Of a stretch of 64,000 nt of DNA, positions 26,601 through 40,850 are shown piece after piece. This stretch comes from Endomychus coccineus (lineage: Eukaryota; Arthropoda; Insecta; Coleoptera; Endomychidae): positions 199,890,524 to 199,954,523 of the forward strand of contig OY294067.1 of assembly GCA_958510875.1 (NCBI GenBank), read 5' to 3'. A program made the translations under genes and the position numbers. Positions within the stretch are counted from its first letter, which is position 1; each line of letters starts with the position of its first letter. The notes beneath the pieces are model-generated. The model made no database searches. It was not told where the DNA came from and saw only the letters and a list, made by a program, of their open reading frames with translations.

Positions 26601-26750
26601 ATTAAACCAATAAAATTTCAAATACAAGTCATAATCTTATCTTAAGGGTTTAACATCCACTATATACACTAAAATAAAATAAAAAAGATTTTTTTTTTTC
26701 TTAAAATTACATTATGTACATGAAATAAAGGAATTATCATTACAATATTA

Positions 26751-29700
26751 CTATAACAACAATAATAGTAGAAAATGTTCCGAAAACTGTAAGGTCTGAT
26801 CGTTAATTGTACATAACACATTTTTGATGCACCATTGGCGTTTGAATGTTTCAAGATCTGTTATTCCTAGATAAAACGAGAATTCATTCAGAATCCTGGA
26901 TTTTAGTTTTTTGATAAATGTAACTGTAGGGGGCTCCATTATTACAGCGGCATCTTTTAAAATTGGTGTTGCAGATCTGTACAATGTAGATTTTGCTAGA
27001 TTCAACAGGTAATTGGCTAGATTTCCTTCCATGGAGGTGTCGTAGTATCCGCAATATAGATCCTTCACCAGTATTGTTTGATTTGGACTGAATATCGATT
27101 TTAACATCTTCGTTACCATGTTCCATACTTCTTTTGATCGGGAACACTCCATTATCATATGCCAACTTGAACACATTTCATTTTCGCAAAAGGGGCACGA
27201 GTTTGAGTGGCGCAATCCTGCATGCTCTAGAAAGATGGGATCTGCTAGCCTATTTTTAGCTAGTCTCCAGGATATCTCAGCGTCAATGCCAAATGTTGGT
27301 TCCCGAAAGAAGGTTTTCCATTGCACGATATCATCAGACCATTCACCTTCTAAGATTTCGAGTTTTCTCAATTTGAAATATGTGGAAGTCAATTTTTCTT
27401 GCAAACGTTTTCTAGTGGATTTTTCAATACGCAATGTTTCTTGCTTGTATGTAAAAACGAGTGTGTGCGGGAGGTTTTGTGTGCTTACAGTATTATATGA
27501 AGTATCGTAATATAGTTGGAAGAAGGATTTGATTCTTCTATATTGAATAGGTAGTTCTCTTTTCAAAAAGGGCTGTACGCTACCCAGTTTTTCTATTAAT
27601 GACTCTTCAGATATCCATTTGTTATCTTCCAGGAGATTTGAAACAGTTTTGAAACCTCGTTTGGCCCACTCATCGTTAAACAATGGAGGGATACTTTTCC
27701 TGATCAGGGAAGTTTTGGTGGTTGGAATATGTCCTAGGTCTTGTACATTTCTTGGAAATTGTAAAATCTTCAAATCTGCTTCTTTGACTGCTTTTATCAT
27801 TGACTTGATAAATAACGTTGCTGTTTTATATAGGTATGTTGGACTATTATGTGTGAAAAAAGCTTGCCAAGTCATTTCATGTTGGTTTGAGACTTTAATT
27901 AGCTGATTCATCATTATTGCCCAATTTTGTGTCGAGTCCGAATTCATCAACCGTTGTGAAAGACATACTCTGAATGTTTGCATCTTCGACTTTAAGTGTA
28001 CCAGGCCAAGTCCTCCCTGAGCAATACTCAAACATAGATCTTTTTCTGTAGTCCAGTGCTTTCCAGTCCACATAATATCGACTAAATTTTTCTGAAGAAT
28101 TCCTAACTGGTGTTCAGTGAAGGGTAATACTTGTAACGAGTGCCAGAGCTTCGGTGCAATAAATTGGTTGATTACTATTTTCCGGCCTATCAGGGATAGC
28201 GATGGAGTTTTTTGTTGCCATTTAATTTTTGAAATGTTGATTTTTTCTAGAAGACTTAGACAGGCGTTTTCAGTATCTTCCTCAATATTATTTGAAAAAG
28301 TTATTCCCAAAACTTTTATGTTTTTTGACGTCCAAGTAAAATCAAGAGGCTTATCGTTTCTTAGTTTCCATCTTCCTGTCCAAAACCCAACTGACTTCTC
28401 ACTATTTAGTCTTGATCCGGATTCTATTGCGTAGATTTCATATATGCCCAAGAAGGTTGCGAAGTCACTCTCATCACATATAAATACAGACACATCATCT
28501 GCATATGCCGCAGTTGTTAAAATTCGATGTTCATTATTTGGTAAATTAACACCCTTAAGCTGTCTTTCGCATAATGAAAGGAAAGGTTCAATGGAAATTG
28601 AAAACAATGGACCAGATAATGGGCATCCTTGCCTTATACCTCTTCGAAAAACTATTTCACTAGTCAATAGTGCTCCTACTCTCACGTGGCTCTTAGCATT
28701 AGTGTAAAGAATTTTTATGGCGTCTATGAAGAAATTACCACATCCCATTATTTTCAGAACTTTAAAGATATATTTATGATAAATTTTGTCAAAAGCTGCC
28801 TTCTGGTCTAAACTTAGGATAGCTAGGGGTGAGTTATTTTCATTGGCATTGTGTATAATATCCCTATGTAGATGTAAGCTATCATATATGGTTCTGTTAG
28901 GCACAGAATAACTTTGGCTTGATCCGACCAGTTTATGAATTACATTAGTTAGTCTAATGGACAAAACTTTGGCAAAAATCTTATAATCTGCAGTTAAAAG
29001 AGAGATGGGCCTCCAATTCTCAATATTTTTCAAGTCCCCTTTTTTTGGCATCAGATTTATCACAGCTTTTGACAGGGAACTAGGTAAACTTCCTTTGTGA
29101 ATTATTTCATTAACAACTTTGAGGTAAATATGTTTCAACTTATCCCAGAATTTTACATAAAAGTCTGTGGTTAAACCATCGATGCCAGGCGCTTTATTTT
29201 TATTCAGCAAATGTAAGGCTCTTGTAAATTCCTGCTCTGTAAAAGATTCATTCAAAGCTGTTTTATCAATTTCTGGTAATTCCTTTATATGTTTGTAGAG
29301 CGAACTGTCTTCATTTAAAGTGATGGGCTTATCAGAATACAATGATTGAAAATGTTTTCGCACCAACGAGCACATTTGAATTGGCTTTGTGATAATGTTA
29401 TCACCTTCTCTTAGTTTATTTAATGACTTAAATGTGGTGAACGTCATTTTATTAATACTCGGTCGATCTCTAGTAATTAGGTTTTCATAGTGTAATTTTT
29501 TCAAAATAGTTTCGCTATGTCTTTCATAAGCATCTTGGGAATTTTTAATAGTAATGAATAGGTTTCTCATGTCTTCAGTCGTTGGATTATTCACAGATAA
29601 AGCGCGATTCAATTGCTTTTTTAGTTGATCAAATTCCAGCTGTTTAGTTTTTCTTTTCTGCCTGCTGTATAGTATTGAAATATCTTTTATGTTCATTTTA

Positions 29701-30566
29701 AAAATATCCCACCACTTCAATAAGTCTACATTAGTTGGTATATTACAAATCTCATTTTCAATGAACCCATTTATATTATCTACATATTCGCTATCATCTA
29801 ATAACATGTTGTCAAATTTCCAGTATGGTGATATAAATTTTAGTTTTTCGTATGTTTGTATAGTTACCGATACTGCTAAGTGATCTGAAAATGAGTTTTT
29901 TAGATTTACGGAGATTAAGTTATTTAGAATGTTAGTAGAGCAGTACATTCTGTCTATTCTGGATGCAGAATATGGAGGTGTAGAGGATATAAAAGTGAAA
30001 CCTGGCTTATCTTTGTGAATAAATCTCCAGCAATCTTGTAAAGCCAAAATATTAAGTTCATTTCCTAAGGATTTTGCAAAGGTAGGATATCTTTCTATTG
30101 AGCCTAGTCGATCTAAAGTAGGAGCCGTAGTACAATTGAAATCTCCACCCAGTATTATATTTTGGTTCAAAAGTGTTTCAATATGAATTTTAAGTATTGA
30201 AGTAATTTCTTTCGCTACTTGGTTATCATGTGGTAGATAAATAGCCAATATGTGCCACGTTTCTTTGCCTATTTTGAGCTTCAATTTCTGCAAATATGAT
30301 TCGCAAAGAACTGTGTGCTCTAGTACTCTGATGGAGTTATTATTTTTAACAGCAATTGCTGTGCCACTGAAATTGGATGTTGCTGGATTGATAAAGAAGT
30401 CGTAAGAGCTCTTTTGCATTAGCACTGGTATGTCAGTAATATTGGTTTCTTGCAAGAGTATGATATCCGGGTTATTGTTACTAAGGAACACTTCTAATTC
30501 TATACATTTAAATTCGCCTTTAATACTTTTGGTATTTAATGTAGTAATTGTAATTTGATCGTTCAT
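26751..30566 (-). CDS. LINE ORF2: endonuclease-reverse transcriptase
   Basis: 1271-residue polyprotein that nicks the target and reverse-transcribes the element RNA at the nick. The N-terminal APE-type endonuclease spans about 1-235: LLQETN with Glu40, ILGGDFN with Asp142 and Asn144, and SDHLAVS with Asp228-His229. The reverse transcriptase spans about 440-760: NKAPGIDGL (457-465), MPKKGDLKNIENWRP, LSLDQKAAFDKI with Asp587, RRGIRQGCPLSG (641-652), AYADDVSVF with Asp690-Asp691, and KVLGITF (751-757). Near the C-terminus a zinc knuckle C-x2-C-x8-H-x4-C uses Cys1124, Cys1127, His1136 and Cys1141. All catalytic residues looked for are present and the frame is uninterrupted, so the protein could be active. 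The ATG lies 12 nt after the ORF1 stop, suggesting termination-reinitiation. RT layout fits Tx1/L1 elements. Confidence 0.95.
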   Translation of the reverse strand: MNDQITITTLNTKSIKGEFKCIELEVFLSNNNPDIILLQETNITDIPVLMQKSSYDFFINPATSNFSGTAIAVKNNNSIRVLEHTVLCESYLQKLKLKIGKETWHILAIYLPHDNQVAKEITSILKIHIETLLNQNIILGGDFNCTTAPTLDRLGSIERYPTFAKSLGNELNILALQDCWRFIHKDKPGFTFISSTPPYSASRIDRMYCSTNILNNLISVNLKNSFSDHLAVSVTIQTYEKLKFISPYWKFDNMLLDDSEYVDNINGFIENEICNIPTNVDLLKWWDIFKMNIKDISILYSRQKRKTKQLEFDQLKKQLNRALSVNNPTTEDMRNLFITIKNSQDAYERHSETILKKLHYENLITRDRPSINKMTFTTFKSLNKLREGDNIITKPIQMCSLVRKHFQSLYSDKPITLNEDSSLYKHIKELPEIDKTALNESFTEQEFTRALHLLNKNKAPGIDGLTTDFYVKFWDKLKHIYLKVVNEIIHKGSLPSSLSKAVINLMPKKGDLKNIENWRPISLLTADYKIFAKVLSIRLTNVIHKLVGSSQSYSVPNRTIYDSLHLHRDIIHNANENNSPLAILSLDQKAAFDKIYHKYIFKVLKIMGCGNFFIDAIKILYTNAKSHVRVGALLTSEIVFRRGIRQGCPLSGPLFSISIEPFLSLCERQLKGVNLPNNEHRILTTAAYADDVSVFICDESDFATFLGIYEIYAIESGSRLNSEKSVGFWTGRWKLRNDKPLDFTWTSKNIKVLGITFSNNIEEDTENACLSLLEKINISKIKWQQKTPSLSLIGRKIVINQFIAPKLWHSLQVLPFTEHQLGILQKNLVDIMWTGKHWTTEKDLCLSIAQGGLGLVHLKSKMQTFRVCLSQRLMNSDSTQNWAIMMNQLIKVSNQHEMTWQAFFTHNSPTYLYKTATLFIKSMIKAVKEADLKILQFPRNVQDLGHIPTTKTSLIRKSIPPLFNDEWAKRGFKTVSNLLEDNKWISEESLIEKLGSVQPFLKRELPIQYRRIKSFFQLYYDTSYNTVSTQNLPHTLVFTYKQETLRIEKSTRKRLQEKLTSTYFKLRKLEILEGEWSDDIVQWKTFFREPTFGIDAEISWRLAKNRLADPIFLEHAGLRHSNSCPFCENEMCSSWHMIMECSRSKEVWNMVTKMLKSIFSPNQTILVKDLYCGYYDTSMEGNLANYLLNLAKSTLYRSATPILKDAAVIMEPPTVTFIKKLKSRILNEFSFYLGITDLETFKRQWCIKNVLCTINDQTLQFSEHFLLLLLL

Positions 30567-30578
30567 TATTATGTTTGT

Positions 30579-31883
30579 TCAAAAGGTGCTATTGATACTT
30601 ACATTGGACACACATCGATCCAGTGAATTTTGCGATGACCATATAGATTCTGGTGGTGATGATATATTACCTCCTTCTTCCATGTGGGTTTTCTTAAGTG
30701 CTACTACTAACCGTTTACATCTTTCTTTTAAGGCACGATTTGGCAAATAATAATTTGAATTTTTTATTAAATCTATCAATCCGTTAATGTCTGCTGTGTA
30801 TTCAGTCGCGATCTGTAAAGGCTGATCGCTTGACTTAACATCTTTTAAAAATTGGATGAAATTACTACAGTCTAGAATTTGCTCAGGTATTTCTTCCCAT
30901 AGTTTTTCTACCCCGTCGTAAGAGTCCTGTGTTGGTGCACTTTCAGTTTTTCTCCGCTTTTTGCTTTGTCTTGTTAATTTTGCTACTCGCTTAGGTTCTT
31001 GGAATATATTTTCTTCTATCATGGCGGGGTTGTCATTCTTTTCGAAATTACTTTCTGTCTGTTGTGTATTGTTGTTTGTGATTTGTTCGGAAGTGCTAGG
31101 TATGGTAGTAATCATTGAAGCAGGTCTTTTATTATTGGCACTATTATCATGTTCATCAAAATTAATTTCAAAATGTGCGTCAGATTTCGGACACTTTGAA
31201 GCTATGTGCCCAAACTCCTTACATTTAAAACATATGACATTATCGTCTGACAGAAAAATTCTGTATTCTTCTTCATCATAATTGAGAAGTATAGAGCTTG
31301 GCATGGTCGTAGTTTGTTCCAGAGCTACAAATACCTGCCTTCGAAAACTTAGAACATGCTTATATTCCTCTAATCCAATACCTGCACCGATAAAAGAAAT
31401 TGGTGAAACCGTTTTTATTTTGTTTTCTTTCAGTTCTTCCTCTATGATATGATGTGGGATACAGGGTGATACATTTGATAAGATTACTCTTTTCGCTGGC
31501 ATTATGAGCTTCCTGACTGTTATAAAAATGTCATCAATGTTGATACCACCTTCGTTTTCCACGAAATCATTTACCAATTGTTTGGATGCTAAATAAATAC
31601 ATATCCTATTATTGGACATTCTAGACGCGTACAAAATGTTTTTAGGTCCAATTGTTTGCCCCGTTGCTATAACGTAATCCTTTACTTGCAAGCCATCTAT
31701 TACTGGAAATATAATCGCTTGATCTTTTTTAGGGGTACAAGATGCTTTGACGATATTTGAAAAGGAGGTACTTTGTGTTCTATTATTATTTAAACGCTGA
31801 GCCTTTGTAACATCTGTAGATTCATTATTTTTCTCGGAACCTCTGTATTCAGAGATCCTCGAAGGTATTGTTTCTTTATCCAT
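30579..31883 (-). CDS. LINE ORF1: CCHC nucleic-acid-binding protein
   Basis: 434-residue ORF1 protein that would coat the element RNA and help assemble the retrotransposition particle. One retroviral-type zinc knuckle, C-x2-C-x4-H-x4-C, is formed by Cys218, Cys221, His226 and Cys231 (CFKCKEFGHIASKC). The region before it (about 55-215) alternates hydrophobic and basic stretches, as in the gag-like or RRM-like part of LINE ORF1 proteins; the fold is inferred, not shown. The C-terminal half is Asn/Ser/Lys-rich with a basic patch LTRQSKKRRKTES (304-316) that could be a nuclear localisation signal. The frame opens with ATG 108 nt from the (AC)n boundary and ends 12 nt before ORF2. Confidence 0.92.
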   Translation of the reverse strand: MDKETIPSRISEYRGSEKNNESTDVTKAQRLNNNRTQSTSFSNIVKASCTPKKDQAIIFPVIDGLQVKDYVIATGQTIGPKNILYASRMSNNRICIYLASKQLVNDFVENEGGINIDDIFITVRKLIMPAKRVILSNVSPCIPHHIIEEELKENKIKTVSPISFIGAGIGLEEYKHVLSFRRQVFVALEQTTTMPSSILLNYDEEEYRIFLSDDNVICFKCKEFGHIASKCPKSDAHFEINFDEHDNSANNKRPASMITTIPSTSEQITNNNTQQTESNFEKNDNPAMIEENIFQEPKRVAKLTRQSKKRRKTESAPTQDSYDGVEKLWEEIPEQILDCSNFIQFLKDVKSSDQPLQIATEYTADINGLIDLIKNSNYYLPNRALKERCKRLVVALKKTHMEEGGNISSPPESIWSSQNSLDRCVSNVSINSTF

Positions 31884-34220
<2,337 letters not shown>

Positions 34221-37200
34221 TGGTGTTTGTCCGATTCTATTTTAATGGTATGATTTCACATTTGATTTTATTTTTTGTTCCTACAATCATATTCATTTGA
34301 TTCGCAGGAGTGTCCGGAAGTTACGTGTTCACTTGATCACAATTCATTCAGAATAAAGATAGTTGTTTCTTTCGGAAATGGTTTGTCGTTCCATATTATA
34401 TCTACTTTCTCATGTGGGTAATCCGCTCATCAATACATATATTCTGATAGTATTTAATTCTGTGAGTATGATGGACATGATTGATGACGTAATATTTGTT
34501 CATGGAATGAGCAAAATTTTCAATTTCCATCTGTACATCAGACTACCAGACTGAATGCCGTTGCCCTAATGGATGAGAACTGAAAAACGTTGAATGTGAA
34601 TTAACTTGTTAACGATTTTGGAAGATCACGATTAAGAACTCGTCACCAAAATTCTACCCTGCAATTTGTCAGTCTATACCAAAATTATTCATACTAAATT
34701 TGGAAGTGTAATAAAATACAAATGTCCCTACAATCTTTTGCCGTAATTTTAATTTTCTACTTTTAATATTATTCAAGGGTCAAAATATTCGATTATCTGA
34801 ATTATTAACGTGTTGAGCACACGTGAATACTAAGTATGTTTTAATGCAGTCTCTTTTTTGCCATCTACTCTCTACTCAAAATTTCTTTGATATCGGGCTA
34901 CTCGAATACCAGTGCCTTTGATTTGATTTTACTAATAGGCAGGCAATCGATGTTTTGATTGATGTTACCGCATCTGTAGCTTTGAGCAAATAATTATACA
35001 ACGATGAAGCTACCGTCCTCACATACATGCACAGTTCCATACTTGAAAGTCCATTCATCAGTGAAATTTGTGAAATTGGATGGCCTGCGTTAACTTAGTG
35101 ACTTGAATATGCTTCCAGTTCCAACTTTATCAATAGTGATAAAACGATCTTGTCTTTATGTAAAATTGTACTATTGGTCAATAGTCAATCGCTTTGATGC
35201 ATTCCGAAACCCGAAATCACAAAAAAAAATCCTCAATGAAGTAGATTTATTACAATTTTATCTGTTGGGGGTATGATTTTACATTATTATACTAGCATTC
35301 AATATCATGTAGTTAATTTTTTAATTTGTTTATATGAGTTCCGCAATTGCATGTGATCACATCTACAGGTTCATTATTTTATAGCTTAATTTTGCATTTT
35401 TCTGAATCATATATAATTGCTATTTTGATGCATCTTACCTATTGTTTGTGAGAAGATTTCATGGAAAGATTTATAGACTTTAAATTCAAATTGGAGGTAT
35501 TTCCAAAAGAAAGGAGTATACTGATATGCAGTACTCCTATTACTTTTATGCCCTTGAAGCAAATATATTCAAAATGAGAAATGTACTGATAGGCTGTAGT
35601 TGATCCCATTTATCTCGAAGAATGAATTTAGAGATAATCTTCATATCTAACTATTTATGATAGTTTACTATAAAAGTAAAATGTCCTGACAGTGATCTGA
35701 ACTAGTTAGGATGAAAAACAGTAATGATTTTTAAAAATTTTTATTGTTGGTTATAAGAGAAGAAGGGAATGGAGAAGGTTTATCGATAATTCAATTTGTT
35801 AAGGTCAGGTTAGGTCACAATTAGGAGGGTTTGAAAGAATGTTGAATTCGAAATTCACGTCGGTATCATCAGTATTGTAGAAGTATGATTGAATTATTAT
35901 ACTAACTTCTGATTTTAAGTAGTTTATTTGTTAAGTTGCAAATATGATTTCCTTAAATACAAGTGACCACATCAAAAAAAATATATATAAGAATGTTGCA
36001 TACTATATCAACCTGTAATCAGTTAATAAAAGTTCATTGCCTACTACTAGTATACATCAATACAATAAATTAAGTATACATACAAGTGATAAAATCAATC
36101 AACGAATCGGTGAACTTGAGGTTGAGTTTTATCTTAGTTCATGACACTGAAGTGAAAATACACAAAATTCGAGCAGAATCAGATCCTAATGTGCGCTTAT
36201 CACCTTCCTATTATACTAATAGTGTTCTGAAGAATGTACATGTCAATTGAAGTGAATAGTAACTTTGCTTCCATTTCCATTTATAACACCACTTCTTATA
36301 TTTTCTTTGAGGTAAATTAAGTTGTCTGAAATCTAGATAGGAGCTACGTTCTACTTTGTCAAGTGTATGGTTTACCCACCATCTGCAGATAGTTTCAAAC
36401 TCCATTGAATTCAGAAATACATTTGAATATTGACCTGATTGCAAGCTTCAGCTCAAGTGACAGTAGCATTTGTTGAGGACTTTCATTCTACTAGAGACAT
36501 ATAATAAGCTTGCACTAGATTATACTTTAAATCATTACCATTCACGCAAACACTGATGGGTATGTCATAATGAATTCAACAGTTCAAACATGACATCTGT
36601 AGAGTTCTCATTCTCACAGGGCAACAATTTGAAATATTCTCTGCACTCATGATGTGTCTCTTAGAAATAGGTTTCGATCTTGTGTAATTTTATATAATTA
36701 TGTTGTCACTCATTGTACGATGGTGTATATAATTTCCTGTAAGGATCGAGAGTCAGTTTTTTAAGACCAAAAACAGATTAATGTAATGATTCGGAAACAA
36801 AATTATGTTTATAGCGGCAATCTCCTAACATAGTTCAGTAATTTCCAAAGTATAGAATATTTATCATTTTCTCGTGAACTAACTGCATTCTGAAGATTTC
36901 ATTAGCTTTGCAACAATCACTCAAACCAATTTTCCAAATGCTTTGGTACAATTACTCATAGCAGTTCCAAGAACATGATTAATTCTTCCGCAATTGAGCG
37001 TAGTTTGACATGTTTTTAGGTTTGTATAATAGAGGTTCCAAGATTTTAGTTACTGTTATATAAATGATCATTAATTGCGACTACCAGTGAAATAGTTGAA
37101 TTAATTACTGGTACTGATGGAATACAATTAACTCTAGACAGTGTAAAATATTGGATCGGTAGTTTGTGAAAGAGTATCATAAGAACATGTTAATGTTGCG

Positions 37201-37265
37201 TATGGTCTATTAACAACTTGATGTGCTTGTAATAGATTGAAATTCCCTGATCAGATAGCTAAGAT
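34221..37265. other. Intergenic, no supported gene
   Basis: At 34272-34345 a block (CCTACAATCATATTCATTTG, then GATTCGCAGGAGTGTCCGGA) resembles 62190-62225 and 63105-63145, so it is an old dispersed repeat. Otherwise only short unrecognised frames, for example 36211-36444 minus, rich in Trp and Lys. Confidence 0.5.
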
Positions 37266-37429
<164 letters not shown>

Positions 37430-37449
37430 AATTACTATTGTGTACCTGC

Positions 37450-38098
37450 AAGATAGTTGTCAATCAACATAATTGGAACATAGATCTTGTGCATCAATCA
37501 CCGAGCGCATCTCGCTTTTGATCATTTCAATATAAAATACAATGACAACAATAATACCTATTCTAAACAAATAAACACACTGTTTGAAACATCTGGAGTC
37601 GAGCAGCTGATTAACACACCTACTGAAATAACCAGTTTGACTAATTCTATAATTAATTACCTATGTCGTAACCAATCAAGATAATAGTATTGCTGATGTA
37701 TACCGTTCTCCCGAAATCTCGGACCATTCTATAATATCTGTAAACATTTTATTTAATATAAAAAACTTTTTCGCAATTTAAGTTCGATTAAGTTAACAAC
37801 AATAAAAAATCAATTCAACGATGTAAAGTTTGTAATTGAACAAGATAATGTGAATGGATCTTTTTATAATTTCATCGTACAATATTCAAGTGTTGTAGAT
37901 GATGTGGCCCCCATTTCAACAATAAATAATAAATCCTACAACCTTCCTTGGTATGATAAAGAATTTAGATATATTACAAAGAAGAGACATTCCTCTCATA
38001 GAAGTTTCAAGTCTACAACATGCTATATAGATAAGGAAATTCAATGGACACAGTATTAATTATTTAGAAATCAAGTTTTGAATATGTTGAAAACTAAC
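37450..38098 (+). pseudogene. LINE fragment, endonuclease end and linker
   Basis: 5' part of a degraded non-LTR retrotransposon. NWNIDL near 37470 resembles the (GDF)NIDL endonuclease box. Then come VEQLINTPTEITSLTNSIINYL, a block typical of APE endonucleases of this type, and PEISDHSIIS with the SDH motif near 37715-37733. From 37850 a frame VDDVAPISTINNKSYNLPWYD leads into the linker towards the RT. Stops and frame changes are frequent. The copy is broken at 38098 by a foldback insertion and resumes at 39639. Confidence 0.8.
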
Positions 38099-39638
38099 AT
38101 TAGTGTGGTACCAACACTTTCCCATCCACATTTTATGACACGTTTACTCTTGAAGATGGGATAGAGGAGAATTTGCAAGCAATGTTGCCAGATTTATCGG
38201 ACAATCTGCTACCACGTCTGTTTCCAAATCCTTTATTTTACCTGATTGATGTAACTTATTATGAAAACAAATTATTCAGAACAAATAAAATACTCCACAG
38301 GGACTACTCTCACATGATATTATCATTACAACCCTTGACAGACCGTACAAAAGGAGGAAATAATTTTGTTATAGAATTTTTGAAAATCGATGTCTCGGAA
38401 ACTATGACGAGCTTGTTCATGAAATTTTGGCACATGAATTACCTTATACTACTCTTACATTACAACCATATTATATCCCTTGACGAACCGTACAAAAATA
38501 AAACAATTTTTTTATAGAATTTTTTGAAAAATCGATATCTTCGAATGTACGGTGAGCTTGTTTATGAAATTCTGGCTAATAAATTTCATTAAGCCACTCT
38601 TACATGATATTATCATAACAACCCTTGACAAACCGTATTTCCTTCTTTTCTACAGTTTGTCAAGGGTTGTAATGATATTACCAAGTAAGAGTATCCTAAT
38701 GAGATTTATTAGCCAAACATTCGAAACAAACTCGCCGTATTTTCGGAGATATCAATTCTCCAAATAATTCTTAGAAAAAATTATTTCTTATTTTTACACG
38801 GTTTGTCAAAGGGTGTAATATATTTGTAATGTAAAAGTAGCATGAGGTGAGTCCTGCGCCATAATTTTATAAACAAACTCGTCATAGTTTCCAAGATATC
38901 GATTCTTCAAAAATTTTATAAAAATATTATTTCCCACTGTTGTACTGTTTCTCAAGGGTCGTAATGAAATTATCATGTAAGAGTAGCCTAATGAGATTTA
39001 TCAGCCAACATTTCATAAGCAAGCTTGCCATACTTTCGGAAATATCGATTCTTCAAAAATTCTATACAAAAATTATTTCCTTATTTTGTACGGTATGTCG
39101 AGAGGTGTATCACAGTTGTAATGTAAGAGTAGCATGAGGGGATTCATGCTCCAAAATTTCATGAACAATCTCACCGTAGTGCCGTAGATATCGATTTTTC
39201 AAAAATTCTGTCAAAAAACATCTCCTTCTTTCATACGGTTTGTCAAGGATTGTAATGGTATTGTCATGTAAGATCAACCTGTGGAGATGCATCACCTCAA
39301 ATTTTATCAAGAAGCTCGCCATAGTTTCCAAAAAGTAATGATATTAATTCCTTTATTCATACCATTTGTGAAGAAATGAAATATTGTCACTCTATAGGTG
39401 CAACCCGTGTGGAGTATTTAAACGATATTATTTATTTGTTCTAAATAATCAATGTAAATAATTTGTTATCAAATAAGTTACATCAATCAGGTAGAATAAA
39501 TAATTTTTAATAACAGACGTGGTAGCAGATTTTCTGAAAAATCTGGCAACATTGCTTGCGAATTCTCCTCTATCCCGTCTTCGACAGTACACATGTCATA
39601 AAGTGTGGACGGAAATGTGTGGGTAGCTTCACACTAAG
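38099..39638. mobile_element. Foldback-type transposon with 9-bp target duplication
   Basis: A 1540-bp element flanked by AAAACTAAC at 38090-38098 and again at 39639-39647. The termini are inverted (TTAGTGTG left, CACACTAA right). Inverted outer arms of about 190-200 bp carry matching blocks, for example GGGATAGAGGAGAATTTGC left and GCGAATTCTCCTCTATCCC right. Inside are repeated units of about 130-160 bp, each with a CCCTTGACA..CCGTA box. About three are in one orientation (38330, 38475, 38617) and five in the other (38652, 38798, 38942, 39100, 39234), meeting near 38638. Repeat-built inverted arms and a 9-bp duplication are the hallmarks of Drosophila FB-type elements. No transposase is encoded. 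Confidence 0.88.
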
Positions 39639-40850
39639 AAAACTAACCAGGAAAAATATTATGAACGCAAAATCGATAAATATAAATCTGACTCGAAAAA
39701 AATGTGGGAAACGTTAGAACATTTAATAAAAAACAAAAATTCTGTTATTATAAGTTATAATTTTCCTAACGGTATTACTTTTATTATTGGCAATAGTAAT
39801 GTTCAATCATTCAATACCGTTGAAATTGCTGAATTATTTAATAATTGTTTTATTTATAGTACTACTGAAAAAATCGAGAGCATTGACAATTCTTACACTA
39901 ATATTTAGTTGAACATGAACTTGAATTTTTTGAAACAATTGATGTTACATACCTTCGCAAGATAATATAAAAAGTGAAAACTAAAGGCAACCCATTAGAA
40001 GCCGTGAATGGAAAATTGTAGGATGAAGTTGAAACTTGCCATACCCCATTATTGAATTTGATTAACCAATCGCTACAAGAAGGAAATTTTCCTTCGATAT
40101 CATAAATTACTACTGTTGCACCAATTCCTAAAATGAACAATTCTAATGAAGCAAGCAATTTTCGAGCAATTACTACTTTACCTGTCAATGAAAAGCTTCT
40201 AGAATTAACTGTTCACGATCAATTGATGGAGTATAGTAATACAAACAGTGTTATGTCAGTAACCAGTCAGGATTTCGCATCCAACATTCCTGTGAAACAG
40301 CGTTACAATTTACAGCTCCGTACTGAATCGGGCAGACTGATGAAGGATTTTACATTGTATCAATATTCTTAGACTTCAAACAAGCCATTGAGACAATTGA
40401 TAGAAGTATCTTACTACAAAAACATATTTATGGTTTATATGGTATTGTCTTCAATTAGTTTTATAACTGTCTTTCTAACAGAACACAAAGAACTGAGAAT
40501 GATAATAATTATTCTTATTCTTCTCTCATGCCTGTACCCTAGGCAGCGTTTTTGATGCTTATTTCTTCTGTTATACATAAATAACATCGTTAGTGTAACT
40601 AATACTGTGATTCAGTAAACTTATTTGGTGACGATACTCTGTTAGCAATTTATGATAATGATGATGATAATTTATGAAATTAAGTTAAATGTAGATAAAA
40701 CTGAGTTGATGATACTTGCATCAAAAAATTAATTATGTAGTGTAAATATGAACGAAATCAACATAGAAATGTATTCTGGAAAGATACCAATCCAGAACAT
40801 AACAGTCTCAGTAGACTCAAATTTGGATTGTTTAACTATATAAATTAATA
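39639..40850 (+). pseudogene. LINE fragment, reverse transcriptase part
   Basis: Continuation of the LINE interrupted at 38098. KKMWETLEHLIKN (from about 39699) is the pre-RT linker. Then come LLNLINQSLQEGNFP, NFRAITTLPVNEKLLELTVHD (RT block 2), FASNIPVKQRYNLQL and FLDFKQAIETID. The LFLLYINNI-like segment and FGDDTLLAIYD follow, where the usual F/YADD box has Gly at its second position (40624-40635). Last are KLNVDKTELMILASKN and VDSNLDCL. Multiple stops and frame changes. CR1/Jockey-like in style; the clade is not firmly assigned. Confidence 0.85.

Noticed and set aside
27118..28707. Plus-strand frames at 27118-27510, 27619-27906, 28117-28434 and 28444-28707
   Set aside because: They are antisense shadows of the LINE ORF2 on the minus strand.
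30961..31281. Plus-strand frame of 106 codons
   Set aside because: Antisense shadow of LINE ORF1.
38173..39331. Several 65-114-codon frames within 38.1-39.4 kb
   Set aside because: They arise from the repeated subunits of the foldback element, recur in both orientations and show no domain.
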